From contig JBQCGD010000041.1 of assembly GCA_051955985.1 (NCBI GenBank), forward strand, positions 1 through 64,000: 64,000 nt of DNA, given 5' to 3'. This document shows, piece by piece, positions 20,201 to 29,184 of the stretch. The stretch is from DATKPA01 sp051955985. GTDB lineage: Bacteria > Planctomycetota > Phycisphaerae > WQYP01. Below the pieces are notes generated by a model, which had not been told where the DNA came from, made no database searches, and worked only from the letters and a program-made list of their open reading frames with translations. Both the position numbers and the translations under genes were made by a program. How positions within the stretch are numbered: the stretch's first letter is position 1; the number at the start of each line of letters is the position of its first letter.

Positions 20201-22289
20201 GCTCACTCTGTACGGCGGGCAGATCGTGACCGATGGCGTCGACGCGATCACGCTCAATTCCGTCGCCCTGCAGAACGTGCAGGTGTCGGGCAGGATCGTG
20301 CTTGCCGATTCCGGCTCGATGCTCAACACCACGCTTTCCGGCAATATCACTTCGAACGGCGGCGTCTCGACCACGCTTTACGGCGGCATCACCAACAACG
20401 CCCTGTGGAGCGTCAATGGGGGAGCCATCCTCTTCTCCGGTTCGCAGACGCTGGCCGGCAACGGCACCATCGCCCTCCTCGGCGGCACGCTCAATTCCAA
20501 TCTCTCCGTACTCACGCTCACCCTTCCAGCCACCCAGAGCATCAAGGGGTACGGCAATATCGGCAGCAATGCCTACGGCCTTGGAATCAACAACGCCGGC
20601 CTGATCGCGGCGATGCCGAAGCCCGCGGGCAACATCACCAGCTTTTCGCCTCTCAACCTGAACCTGCCGGCAAACGTCCTTTCGATCAACAGCGGCAACC
20701 TTTCCGCCCTCGGCGGCTCCACGCTGAAACTCGCCGGCAACTTCGGGTCGATGCTGGACAACACCGGCGGCACGATTTCCGCCACCGGCGCCGCTTCCGG
20801 AAATTCCCTCTACAGCCAGGTGAACATTTCCAATCTCGCCATCACCGGCGGCACGCTCCTGACCGATAGCGACGGCTCCATCCATTTCCAGGGCGGGGTG
20901 AATCTCGCCGGCCTGAACGCCTCCGGCAACCTGGTCGCCAACAGCGGCAATCTCGGCTTGCGCAATGTGACGCTGGGCGGGAACCTCACGCAGTTCGGCG
21001 GAACTTCCACAGTGTTCACCGGCGGCGTGACCAACAACGCCAACTGGACGCTCTCCGGTGGATCAAGCCTGGCCGTCGCGGGCGCCCAGACCATCAAAGG
21101 CACGGGCAACCTCTTCTTAAACGGCGCATCCATCGGGACGGCTGTCGGCGCCGGCATGCCCAACTTCAGCGTTCTCACCAATGCGGGCGGCTCGGTCATC
21201 CAGGGGACGGGCACCATCGGCGATCTGAACATGGCGGCGATCTTCAACTTCGGCCTGATCGACGCCAACAGCACCTCGCCGCAGGCACTCAACTTCGCGG
21301 CGCCCCTGACGAACAACGGTGATCTTTCCGTCGAGCCCTTCTGCTTCATGACCATCAACGCACCGTTCAATGCCGGGAGCGGCATCATTCACAACAACGG
21401 CACGCTCACGATCAATGGACCGGTCACCGGGCCGATCAACCAAGTGGGCAACGGCACGCTGATCATCAATCCGGCGATCAACACGATGGCAGCCTCCTCG
21501 CTGGGAAATGCGCTCGTGCTTTTCAACGCGAGCGGCAACGCGATCTCCACGGCGACGGGAAACGCCACGCTCATCGTTGCCGCGGGAACTGCGGATGCCC
21601 CGGGCCTCGTCTCCGATGGTCTCAAGCTCAATACGCTTACCGTCAACGGCGCCGTGGAGATTCGCCCGAACGGCAGTTCCTCCGGAACCTCCACGCTCCA
21701 GCACCTCATTCTTGCCGGCAACCCGGGCGGCTGGACCGGCGCTCTCGACCTGACCAACAACGACCTGGTGGTTGAAATCACCTCCGGTTCAACGCTTTCA
21801 GTCCTGCTTGATCAGGTGGCCTTCGGCGCCGCTTCCGCCGGCGGCCCCGCAGCCCGCGCCGGGATTTTCACCTCGTTGACGGGCATGGGAATCGCGGTGA
21901 TCGACAACTCCTCGCTGCCCACCCCGCTGACCAGTTTCGGCGGCGTGCCGGTGGATGCGAATTCCGTCCTCCTCGCCGGCGCGTTCCTTGGCGACTCCAA
22001 CCTTGACGGGCATGTGGACCTTTCCGACCTTTCCGTGGTGCTGAATCATTTTGGTCAATCCACGGGCAGTTGGCTTGCCGGCAATTTCGATCACGCGCCG
22101 ACCGTCGATCTGACGGATCTTTCGTGTGTGTTGAACAACTTTGGACGGGCAGCGTCCATGGTCGGGGTGTCCACCGCGGAAGCGGGGGCCGTTCCCGCAC
22201 CGGAACCGGCGAGCCTCTTGGCGTTGGCCGCGGCGCCGCTTTTCCTGCTGCGCCGCCGCCGTGAAAGCGGGTGCAAGAGTGGCATTTGA
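17247..22289 (+). CDS. Giant secreted beta-repeat protein with dockerin-like repeats and PEP-CTERM signal (1680 aa), array member A
   Basis: AGGAG lies 7 bases before the ATG. A signal peptide (CILAMATAVVLAAGMNSARS) leads to about 1500 residues of low-complexity Asn/Gly/Thr/Ser repeats with recurrent phrases (GNGTLTL, NNGTI, LTIGAGQTITGSGAI, NTGGTISATG), the pattern of a right-handed beta-helix or solenoid adhesin. The shared C-terminal cassette starts near residue 1490 (GWTGALDL, GIAVIDNSSLPTPL). Dockerin-like loops follow: GDSNLDGHVDLSDLSVVLNH near 1582 and FDHAPTVDLTDLSCVLNNFG near 1614. The end is a PEP-CTERM tripartite signal (PEPASLLALAAAPLFLLRRR near 1652). It should be exported and processed by an exosortase not encoded here. 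The role is unknown; surface matrix or adhesion is plausible. Confidence 0.9.
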   Translation: MASRSHRCILAMATAVVLAAGMNSARSDTGITDDNYIGWNTTWSDPTAWSKGMPPTFMDNVLILPTVYGGTNTLTLDTSAQVNNVILGANGGGTATLALQGGPLSANSISILSSGRITGMGILQGAINNAGVITTSDGINFFFSGTSANAGTMIATGASSLQLNGSGNNAMLDNTGGTIAATGNLTNNSISVSNLTIVGGNLTASGSNSTVWVTGTSSLAGVTISGAFRSIASLSLQDVTFASGNYTQGSTVSLAGTIVNNGNWTSSGGPTSIDSPVAINGNGTVTLMNVTWGSTNPAASLSIGAGQTITGSGAIGYSALKNAGTIRANGTSALTLVGAYGGTLTNTGTLSAINGNTLSLAGSNTTIYNYGGTISATGAGSGNIPSTVDIGQVNLLGGQLSTDAGGRIFISGQAVLTDLTISGNLLANGAATFNNVAFNGQVTQFVTSILNGTITNNANWTANSSLQVIGAVSLAGNGTLTLNNSGITATTVASLTIGAGQTVAGSGTIAAGPLVNSGTLRANGSSPLSINLYNSSNSSLPVLINNGTIQAANATLSINGGFNSLVYNSGGLLSATGSAGNLALSCLTINGGQLATDNLAQVSLNSVTLANVTATGNFVGNSCVSLQNVTLAGNYTQPFGTTTLAGINTLNGNATINQVALGSPVTINGNGTVTLTGGLINSNSTASLTLSAGMTLTGNGTIPSYIPVTNAGTLLATGQAVFHVNTGLFTNGGAISATGGGDVEFVGSSGVLNNYGGTISATGAASPQGPASLVNISNYAVSGGQIVTDALGSIHVAGSTTLNDVQVNGNVLITGFGSFTDVTLAGNITQSSSFTLAGAITNNANWNVTSGFGGNIAGKVLLGGNGTLTLSGTSIQSTSSSASLTIGAAQTLLGKGQISVGTNLALANLGTINANTSGSFNITINSNGNMSVPSMINAGTLAASNGGNLSINGSGVNSIFLLNSGGTISATGSNGGFHSNASIYGLTLYGGQIVTDGVDAITLNSVALQNVQVSGRIVLADSGSMLNTTLSGNITSNGGVSTTLYGGITNNALWSVNGGAILFSGSQTLAGNGTIALLGGTLNSNLSVLTLTLPATQSIKGYGNIGSNAYGLGINNAGLIAAMPKPAGNITSFSPLNLNLPANVLSINSGNLSALGGSTLKLAGNFGSMLDNTGGTISATGAASGNSLYSQVNISNLAITGGTLLTDSDGSIHFQGGVNLAGLNASGNLVANSGNLGLRNVTLGGNLTQFGGTSTVFTGGVTNNANWTLSGGSSLAVAGAQTIKGTGNLFLNGASIGTAVGAGMPNFSVLTNAGGSVIQGTGTIGDLNMAAIFNFGLIDANSTSPQALNFAAPLTNNGDLSVEPFCFMTINAPFNAGSGIIHNNGTLTINGPVTGPINQVGNGTLIINPAINTMAASSLGNALVLFNASGNAISTATGNATLIVAAGTADAPGLVSDGLKLNTLTVNGAVEIRPNGSSSGTSTLQHLILAGNPGGWTGALDLTNNDLVVEITSGSTLSVLLDQVAFGAASAGGPAARAGIFTSLTGMGIAVIDNSSLPTPLTSFGGVPVDANSVLLAGAFLGDSNLDGHVDLSDLSVVLNHFGQSTGSWLAGNFDHAPTVDLTDLSCVLNNFGRAASMVGVSTAEAGAVPAPEPASLLALAAAPLFLLRRRRESGCKSGI

Positions 22290-22325
22290 CCCCGGCGGAG
22301 CGGCAGCAATTCGCGAAAGAAAAAG

Positions 22326-22354
22326 TTCGAATCAGGCTCTTCTCATGCTATAAA
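22326..22354 (+). promoter_or_regulatory. Promoter candidate (extended -10) for array member B
   Basis: TTCGAA (22326-22331), a 17-base spacer ending in TGC, then TATAAA (22349-22354). The TGn gives an extended -10. It lies about 90 bases before the ATG at 22445. Confidence 0.5.
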
Positions 22355-22444
22355 CAGAAACTTGGCACGAAGCGGCCGGCGGAGGCCCCGGTCTGGGTGA
22401 TGCGGCCGGCGAATCGGAATGTGTCCAACTGACGGAGGGGTCCC

Positions 22445-25400
22445 ATGTACAGCACAAATCGCTCGCGTTTTCTGTTGGCTGCTGTCGTTGCCGCCGCCGC
22501 TGCGCTTCCGCAGATCAGCGCTCACGCTGCGGGTCCGGCATCGCTGCTCTGGACAGGGGGCTCCAACGCATGGGACACGGTTTCGCCGCGCTGGCAGCTT
22601 GCCGCGCCCAACGACACGGTCTGGAACAACACCACGGATGCCGCAACCATCGCGGCCTTCAACACCGCAGGAAACGTGTCGATCATTGCCGGGGGCATCA
22701 CCGCCGGCGGGCTGAATTTTCAGGCGGGTGCCAGCGGCATCGTGCTGAACGGACCAGGCACGCTGACGCTCACCGCCGGCAACGTGACCGTCGCGGCCGG
22801 CGCCAACGCCACGATCAACGCCCCACTTGCCACGCCTGCGGGCCTCTCTCTCCAGGGCGGCGGCACGCTCACCGATGCCACTGATTTCTCCGGCAATCTC
22901 ACCCTCACCGCGGGAATCTTCAACACGCCGAGCGCGACGAACCTCGGCAACGGCGGCACGAACACCGTCTCCCTGGCGAACGCCGTCTCCGCGTGGAACA
23001 TCGCCGGGCTCCTGGAACTCGGCTCCTCCGGCGGCACGGCCTCCGCCAATGTCACCGCCGGTGCAACCCTGCACACCAACACCCTGACGCTCGGCGCCTC
23101 GGGGGGAACCGGCTCGATTTCCCTTTCCGGCGCTGGATCCACCCTGACCATGGACGATATCGCTTACATCGGCGGCAATGATCTCTCCGCCGGTGTCGGC
23201 AACATCACCGTCTCCGGCGCGGCCCAGGTGATTTCCTCCCGCACCATCATTGCCGGCCTGACCGGCTCCACCGCATCCGTCACCCTTTCGGGCGCCAACA
23301 CCACCTGGGCGATCGGCCCCTCCTTCGGCAACGCCCTCTTCGTCGGAAGCCCCGGCGCCCAGGGCGCCGGTGGCGGCGGCAACGGCTCTCTTTCGATCCT
23401 CGCCGGCGCTCATCTCACCCAGGACAGCGCCGGCGGCGAACCAATCATCTACATCAGCGGCGATTCCTTACACCCCGGCGCCGTTACCGTCAGCGGCACC
23501 GGTTCGCTCCTCCAGGCCGGCGAGTCCCTGAACGTCGGCTGGACCGGCCCCGCGCACCTCGATCTTTCCAGCGGCGGCGCCGCCGTCGTCGGCAGTGCAA
23601 CGCCCGTCGCCAACACGCTCGTCGTCGACAACTTCTCCGGCCTCACCGGCGCCGGCACCGTCAACGGCGACGTGATCAACAGCGGCAACTTCTCGCCCGG
23701 CACCTGGGCGCTGCTCTATTCCATCCCCGGCGAATTCTCGAGCCGCACCTTCGCCATCAATGGCAACTACACCCAGACCACTTCGGGCTACTTCTCGGCG
23801 GTCATCGACGGCACCTCCGCTTCCACGAACACGCGGCTGCTTGTCAGCGGAACCGCCAGTTTCGCCGGCACTTTCTTTGCCGATTTCACCGGCACGGTCG
23901 CCGGTAACACCACCTACTCGATTTTCAACGCCGGCGCCTACTCCGGTTCTTTTGATGCCGCCTTCGCGTCCGGCCTCGATGCCCCCTTCTACGCCGACCT
24001 CTCCAACCTCACCGTCAACGGCACACTCAAGATCATCGATACCAGCATCTTCTGGACCAACACCGCGGGCGGTTCATGGCAGGGCACCGGGAACTGGAGC
24101 ACCAGCGCCACGCCCACCTCGATGCAGTCCCCCGTTTTCAACTCCCCCGGCGCCTCGTTTACCGTCGCCCTCTCCGCCGATGCCACCGTTTTCAGCACCA
24201 TCTTCCGCAACGGAAATGTGACGCTGAATCTCGGCGGACACACCCTGATCTCCAACGTGCCGGCACCCCTCGACAACCAGACCACGGCCGTCGTCGCCGT
24301 CGGTGATCTCGCCGGCACCAGCGCCAACGTCACTCTTTCCAATGGCACCGTCGACGTGCTCAATGGAAATGTCACCGTCGGCGGCTCCGGCAACGGGTCC
24401 CGTGTCGCCGGCGCCGGCAGCTTCATCAACGCCAACACCATCGTCCTCGGCCAGCACCCGAGCGGTTCCGGCCGGCTCTCCGTCCTCGCAAACGCCACCC
24501 TCAACGCATCTTCAGACATGTACGTCGGCAACGACGGCAGCGGCACCGTCACCCAGTCCGGCGGCGCCGTTTCCGCCAACGACCTCTTCCTCGCTTACGA
24601 TCCCGCTAGCAGCGGCAATTACACCCTCACCGGCGGCACCCTCACCGCCAACCTCGAAATCCAGGCTGATGACGACGGCGCCGTTTCCGTCTTCACCCAA
24701 TCCGGCGGTACCCACACTGTCAACGGCGACCTCCAACTCGCCGGTTTCGACGCCAACAGCCGCGCCACCTATACCCTTTCCGGCACCGGCATTCTCTCGG
24801 TGTCCGGCGATTTGGATGTCGGTGAATCGGGTTCCGCTTCCTTCTTCCAGGCCGGCGGCAGCGCAACCATCGGGCAGCATCTTCTGCTCGTCCCCGCCAG
24901 CGGACAGACCTCGCTCTATTCGCTCCAGGGCGGCCCTCTTGGCACCGCGTCATTGAGCGTCGGCAGCGGCGGCACCTTCACGCAATCGGGCGGCACTCTC
25001 GCGCTCACGGACACCCTCCACATCACCGGCGGATCCGTTTCCCTCGGCGGCAGCCAGGCGACTTACACCTTCCCCACCCTTTCCATCAGCGGCGGTTCGC
25101 TGTCGCTTTCCGGGCTCAAGTCCGTGGTGACCTCCAATTACCAAATGGAAGGCAGCGCCAACGCATGGACCGGCTTGATCGATGTGGGCGTCGGCAAACT
25201 CCTCGTTTCCGACTCCCTCACCCACGGCACCACCTTGGCCGACCTGCAAAACCAGGTCGCCTTCGCCCGGACCTCCGACCAGGGCATCACCAGCTCCGCC
25301 CTTCCCGCACACATGGGGCTCGCGGTCCTGGACAATGCCGTCCTTCACAAGACCCAGTTTGGCGGCGTCACTGTTGACGATTCCTACCTGTTCGTCTCCC

Positions 25401-25696
25401 CGGAACTGCTCGGCGACGCGAACGCCGACGGCAAGGTGGACCTCACCGACCTCTCGACCGTCCTCAACCACTTCGGCACCCAGACCCCCAACTGGACCGA
25501 CGGGAACTTCGACGGCGCCGCCACGATTGACCTCACTGACCTCTCTCACGTGCTCAACAACTTCGGCTTGACCAATCCCAATGCGACGAGCGTCTCCGGT
25601 GTGCCGGTGGCCGGCCTGTCCACGGCTGTCCCGGAACCTGCCTCTCTGATGATGCTCGTTCCCGCGGCGCTCCTCCTGGCGAAGCGTCGCAGGTAA
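22445..25696 (+). CDS. Secreted beta-repeat protein with dockerin-like repeats and PEP-CTERM signal (1083 aa), array member B
   Basis: GGAGG precedes the ATG. Signal peptide FLLAAVVAAAAALPQISAHA. The first repeat block resembles autotransporter-like strands (LLWTGGSNAWDT, GITAGGLNFQAGASGIVLNG, GNITVSGAAQVISSRTI). A second block after about residue 530 restarts with a similar WTNTAGGSWQGTGNWS motif, suggesting an internal duplication of two beta-helix domains. Shared C-terminal cassette: AWTGLIDV, LQNQVAFARTSDQGITSSAL, GLAVLDNAVL. Dockerin-like loops: GDANADGKVDLTDLSTVLNH near 989 and FDGAATIDLTDLSHVLNNFG. PEP-CTERM: VPEPASLMMLVPAALLLAKR near 1062. Codons end mostly in C. Confidence 0.9.
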   Translation: MYSTNRSRFLLAAVVAAAAALPQISAHAAGPASLLWTGGSNAWDTVSPRWQLAAPNDTVWNNTTDAATIAAFNTAGNVSIIAGGITAGGLNFQAGASGIVLNGPGTLTLTAGNVTVAAGANATINAPLATPAGLSLQGGGTLTDATDFSGNLTLTAGIFNTPSATNLGNGGTNTVSLANAVSAWNIAGLLELGSSGGTASANVTAGATLHTNTLTLGASGGTGSISLSGAGSTLTMDDIAYIGGNDLSAGVGNITVSGAAQVISSRTIIAGLTGSTASVTLSGANTTWAIGPSFGNALFVGSPGAQGAGGGGNGSLSILAGAHLTQDSAGGEPIIYISGDSLHPGAVTVSGTGSLLQAGESLNVGWTGPAHLDLSSGGAAVVGSATPVANTLVVDNFSGLTGAGTVNGDVINSGNFSPGTWALLYSIPGEFSSRTFAINGNYTQTTSGYFSAVIDGTSASTNTRLLVSGTASFAGTFFADFTGTVAGNTTYSIFNAGAYSGSFDAAFASGLDAPFYADLSNLTVNGTLKIIDTSIFWTNTAGGSWQGTGNWSTSATPTSMQSPVFNSPGASFTVALSADATVFSTIFRNGNVTLNLGGHTLISNVPAPLDNQTTAVVAVGDLAGTSANVTLSNGTVDVLNGNVTVGGSGNGSRVAGAGSFINANTIVLGQHPSGSGRLSVLANATLNASSDMYVGNDGSGTVTQSGGAVSANDLFLAYDPASSGNYTLTGGTLTANLEIQADDDGAVSVFTQSGGTHTVNGDLQLAGFDANSRATYTLSGTGILSVSGDLDVGESGSASFFQAGGSATIGQHLLLVPASGQTSLYSLQGGPLGTASLSVGSGGTFTQSGGTLALTDTLHITGGSVSLGGSQATYTFPTLSISGGSLSLSGLKSVVTSNYQMEGSANAWTGLIDVGVGKLLVSDSLTHGTTLADLQNQVAFARTSDQGITSSALPAHMGLAVLDNAVLHKTQFGGVTVDDSYLFVSPELLGDANADGKVDLTDLSTVLNHFGTQTPNWTDGNFDGAATIDLTDLSHVLNNFGLTNPNATSVSGVPVAGLSTAVPEPASLMMLVPAALLLAKRRR

Positions 25697-25769
25697 CCCA
25701 GCCCACCCAGTTTCTCAAATCCCCGATCCGTGGCGGAGATCGCAATACTGCGCCGCGCGCAATAAACAG

Positions 25770-25797
25770 TTGACTGCATCAATTCGCAGTGTACATT
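25770..25797 (+). promoter_or_regulatory. Promoter candidate for array member C
   Basis: TTGACT (25770-25775), a 16-base spacer, TACATT (25792-25797). The -10 hexamer resembles the TACATA used upstream of member A. Confidence 0.5.
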
Positions 25798-25857
25798 TCA
25801 CCGCCCCAGTTTCAGGGCTGTACGTATTTACCTCACAACAACCGAGGAAAAACTTCA

Positions 25858-28800
25858 ATGTCCACTCTCCGTTCGCGCGCGACGACCTCCTCCCGTTCCA
25901 TCTTCATTGCACTGGCGGCCTGCACCGCCGCCTCCGCCCACGCCGCCTATGCCGCTGATGTCTCTTGGGTCTCCAGCGCCGGCGGGGATTGGAACATCGC
26001 GAGCAACTGGTCCTCGAATCCACTTCTCCCCGGCGCGTCGGATGATGTCACCATCGCCGCCCTCTCCCCGATCACCGTCGCTCTCTATGGGGGAAGCCCC
26101 TCCATCCAGTCCCTCACCTCCAACAACATCCTCACGCTCGCCGGCGGCTCCCTTTCCGTCGCCAACACGCTCCAGATCAATTCCAACGGCACTCTGAACG
26201 TGAACCAGAACAGTACGCTCCAGAACGCCACACTCCTTGCCGTCGGCAACGGCTCGCTGCATTCCAACGGCGGCACCTTCAGCAATGTCACCCTCGCCTC
26301 CTCTTATTTCTATGCCGCCAACAACCTCACCCTCGCCGGCAATTACACCCTCAACAGCGGCACCTACTACGCCAATCTCTATTTCACCACCTCCGCCAAC
26401 CTCACCGGCAATGGCACGGTCTTTTTTAACGGCACCTACGGCTCCGGCGGCAGCATCTCCTACAGCGGCGGCCTCGCCGCGCTCACCATCACCCCCGGCG
26501 TCACCGTCGCCACCGGCACCGGCTCCGGATCGCTCTCCTTCAACAGCCTTCTCAACCAGGGAACCATCTCCGCACAGACCGCCAGCAAAAGCCTCAGCAT
26601 CACCGGCCAGAATTTCACCAACGCCGGCAGCCTCCAGGCCATCAACGGCGGTACCCTCAACATCAGCGCTTCCAACTGGACCAGCACCGGCTCCATCTCC
26701 CTCGATGCCACCAGCACCATCAACCTCTATGGCAACTTCGCCACTGCCAGCCTCGGCAACATCTCCCGCACCGGCGGCAACCTGACACTCCTCGGCACCC
26801 TCGACAACACCGGCAGCACCCTTGCCCTCACTCCCACCACCGGTTCCCTCATCGTCACCGGCACCATCAAGAACGGCGCCATCTCCACCGCCGGCGGCGC
26901 CCGGTTCATTCCCAACGGCGGCACCTTCAGCAATGTCTCCCTCGGCAGCGACATCACCCTCACCGCCGATTCCCTTTACATCACCAACAACCTCTCCCTC
27001 GGCGCCCACACCCTCACTCTCGACAGCACCGGCTATTACGCCAATCTCTTCCTCTCCGGAACCGAAACCCTCTCCGGCTCGGGCACGATTGTCTTCAACG
27101 GCTCCTACGGCTCCGGCAGTTACATCGGCATCAGCAGTGGAACCGCCACCATCGCCCCGGGACTCACCCTCAAAACCGGCAACGGCAATGGCGCCATCAA
27201 CTCCTCCGGCCTCCTCAACCAGGGCACCATCTCCGCCGAAACCGCCGGTAAATCCTTCTCCATCGGCGCCTCCTCCTTCACCAACGCCGGCACCCTCCGG
27301 GCCGTCAACGGCTCCACCCTCATCATCAGCGCCAACAACTGGTCCAGCAACGGCTCCATCTCCGCCGACCCTGGCAGCACCCTCATCCTCGGCGGATCCT
27401 TCGCCACCGCCAGCCTCGACAACCTCTCCACGGCCGGCGCGAATGTCACCATCACCGGCAACCTCAATAACGCCGGCGCCACCCTCGCCCTCACCCCCAC
27501 CACCGGCTCCATCCATCTCACCGGCACCATCAACAACGGCAATATCTCCTCCTCCGGCGGCGCTCAACTCCTCGTCAGCAACGGCACCTTCAACAACGTC
27601 ACCCTTGCCTCCGACTTCACCGAATCCACCTCCGGCATTCACACCCAGAACAACCTCACTCTCGCCAACTGCACCCTCACCCTCGACAGTTCCACCTACT
27701 ACGCCAATCTCGGACTCCTCAACTCGCAGACGTACACCGGCAACGGCACCATCCTCTTCAACGGCAGCTACGGCAGCGGCGGCTACATCGGCGGTTCCGG
27801 CGGCGCGGCCCTCACCGTCGATACCGGCATCACCCTCTCCACCGGCACCGGCAATGCCAACATCACCACCTCCGCACTCATCAACAAAGGCACGCTCTCC
27901 GCAAAAACCGCCGGCAAAACCTTCCTCATCAGCAGCCCCACCTTCACCAACAACGGCATCGTGCAGGCCACCAACGGCTCCACCTTCATCATCAACCCCG
28001 TCCCCACCAACTTCTCCAACGGCACCCTCACCGGCGGCACCTGGATCGCCTCCAATGGCACCATCCGCTTCCCCGGCAACATCACCACCAACAACGCCAA
28101 CATCGTCCTCGACGGCTCCGCGGCCAACATCACTTACCCCGGCGGCGTCTCCGCGCTCGCACTGCTCTCCTCGAATACGGGCAACCTCACGATCACCGGC
28201 GGCGCCTTCTTCGCCCCCGCCGCTTCGCTCACCAACACCGGCACCCTCGTGGTCGGCCCGGGCTCCACCCTCTCCGTCGGGCAACTCACGCTCAACGGTG
28301 GACTCCTCGCCGGCGCCGGCACAGTCTACAAAACCATCCACGCCGGCGCCGGGCCGCACACCATTCACCCCGGCATGCCTGGCTCCGCCGCGCCCGGCAC
28401 CCTCACCGCGCCGTCGCTCACCACAAACGCCAATACCACGCTCGCCTTCAACCTCGTTTCCCCGGAATCCCCCAGCGCCATCAGCAGCAACGACCAGCTC
28501 CACATCACCGATCCGGCCGGCCTCACCCTCGGCGGCGGAAATATCCAGATCACCTCCCTCCCCGCCGGCGCCGCCTCCCTCGGCTATTACCGCATTATTC
28601 AGTTCAACGCCTCCTTCTCCGGCGCGCTCTCCTCCCTTGTTCTGCCCGCGCCGGTCGACGGCATCCGCTATACCCTCGACGCCACGCGCGACGCCGGCTT
28701 CATCGACCTCCATCGCGGCTTCCTCGGCGATGCCAACGACGACGGCAAAGTTGACCTTTCCGACCTCTCCATCGTCCTCAACAACTTCGGCACCACCACC

Positions 28801-29001
28801 TCCCTCTGGACCAGGGGCAACTTCGACGGCGCCGCCACCATCGACCTCACCGACCTCTCCGATGTCCTCAACTACTTCGGAACCAGCCTCCCCGCCGCCG
28901 CCATCAGCACCGGTTCGCCGTCCGCCGCCCCTGAGCCCGCATCCCTCGCGTTTTTCCTCGCCCCGGCCCTGCTGCTCAGGCGCCGCCGGCGGAGCCGCTG
29001 A
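25858..29001 (+). CDS. Secreted beta-repeat protein with dockerin-like repeats and PEP-CTERM signal (1047 aa), array member C
   Basis: The ATG at 25858 opens a signal peptide (SIFIALAACTAASAHAAYAA) with GAGG about 10 bases upstream; the frame runs back to 25789 without signal character. VSWVSSAGGDWNIASNWS marks the start of the mature protein. Three long homologous units follow, each with LTLDSxxYYANL, a GNGT(I/V)xFNGxYGSGG phrase, LLNQGTISAxTAxKS and a closing LTPTTGS segment (starts near residues 140, 370 and 590). They are a recent internal triplication of about 220 residues. Dockerin-like loops: GDANDDGKVDLSDLSIVLNN near 957 and FDGAATIDLTDLSDVLNYFG. PEP-CTERM near 1024 (PEPASLAFFLAPALLLRRRR). 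Unlike the other seven, it lacks the LAVIDNA part of the shared cassette. Confidence 0.9.
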   Translation: MSTLRSRATTSSRSIFIALAACTAASAHAAYAADVSWVSSAGGDWNIASNWSSNPLLPGASDDVTIAALSPITVALYGGSPSIQSLTSNNILTLAGGSLSVANTLQINSNGTLNVNQNSTLQNATLLAVGNGSLHSNGGTFSNVTLASSYFYAANNLTLAGNYTLNSGTYYANLYFTTSANLTGNGTVFFNGTYGSGGSISYSGGLAALTITPGVTVATGTGSGSLSFNSLLNQGTISAQTASKSLSITGQNFTNAGSLQAINGGTLNISASNWTSTGSISLDATSTINLYGNFATASLGNISRTGGNLTLLGTLDNTGSTLALTPTTGSLIVTGTIKNGAISTAGGARFIPNGGTFSNVSLGSDITLTADSLYITNNLSLGAHTLTLDSTGYYANLFLSGTETLSGSGTIVFNGSYGSGSYIGISSGTATIAPGLTLKTGNGNGAINSSGLLNQGTISAETAGKSFSIGASSFTNAGTLRAVNGSTLIISANNWSSNGSISADPGSTLILGGSFATASLDNLSTAGANVTITGNLNNAGATLALTPTTGSIHLTGTINNGNISSSGGAQLLVSNGTFNNVTLASDFTESTSGIHTQNNLTLANCTLTLDSSTYYANLGLLNSQTYTGNGTILFNGSYGSGGYIGGSGGAALTVDTGITLSTGTGNANITTSALINKGTLSAKTAGKTFLISSPTFTNNGIVQATNGSTFIINPVPTNFSNGTLTGGTWIASNGTIRFPGNITTNNANIVLDGSAANITYPGGVSALALLSSNTGNLTITGGAFFAPAASLTNTGTLVVGPGSTLSVGQLTLNGGLLAGAGTVYKTIHAGAGPHTIHPGMPGSAAPGTLTAPSLTTNANTTLAFNLVSPESPSAISSNDQLHITDPAGLTLGGGNIQITSLPAGAASLGYYRIIQFNASFSGALSSLVLPAPVDGIRYTLDATRDAGFIDLHRGFLGDANDDGKVDLSDLSIVLNNFGTTTSLWTRGNFDGAATIDLTDLSDVLNYFGTSLPAAAISTGSPSAAPEPASLAFFLAPALLLRRRRRSR

Positions 29002-29035
29002 TCCGGCCTCATTTTGCATCGCCATCCGTCCCGCG

Positions 29036-29087
29036 CTGCGATTCTCCAAAACGAGAATTTGCGGCGCTACCCCCTTTTTTTGCCGGC
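29036..29087 (+). terminator. Possible terminator after array member C
   Basis: ATTCTC-CAAAAC-GAGAAT with imperfect extension on both sides is followed, about 20 bases later, by a run of seven T. The T tract is farther from the stem than usual, so this is weak. Confidence 0.3.
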
Positions 29088-29184
29088 AGACCGCCATTTT
29101 TACACCGGTCACTGCAGCCGCTGCGCATTTCGCCCCCCCATGTCGCGATGACAGTCAGACCACTGCGTCTCAGCCCCGTGCAAC

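Noticed and set aside
22318..22345. GTTCGAATC resembling a tRNA T-loop
   Set aside because: The flanks do not form a T stem and there is no acceptor or anticodon arm.
22358..22380. TGGCACG resembling a sigma-54 -24 element upstream of array member B
   Set aside because: No TTGC at the -12 position with correct spacing; the extended -10 promoter nearby is a better explanation.
25855..29112. Very long reverse-strand open frame (1085 codons) opposite array member C, and similar ones opposite members D-G
   Set aside because: They are shadows of C-ending codons on the plus strand: composition is almost only Gly/Glu/Ala/Val/Asp, no ribosome binding site fits, and the plus-strand genes have signal peptides and known domains.
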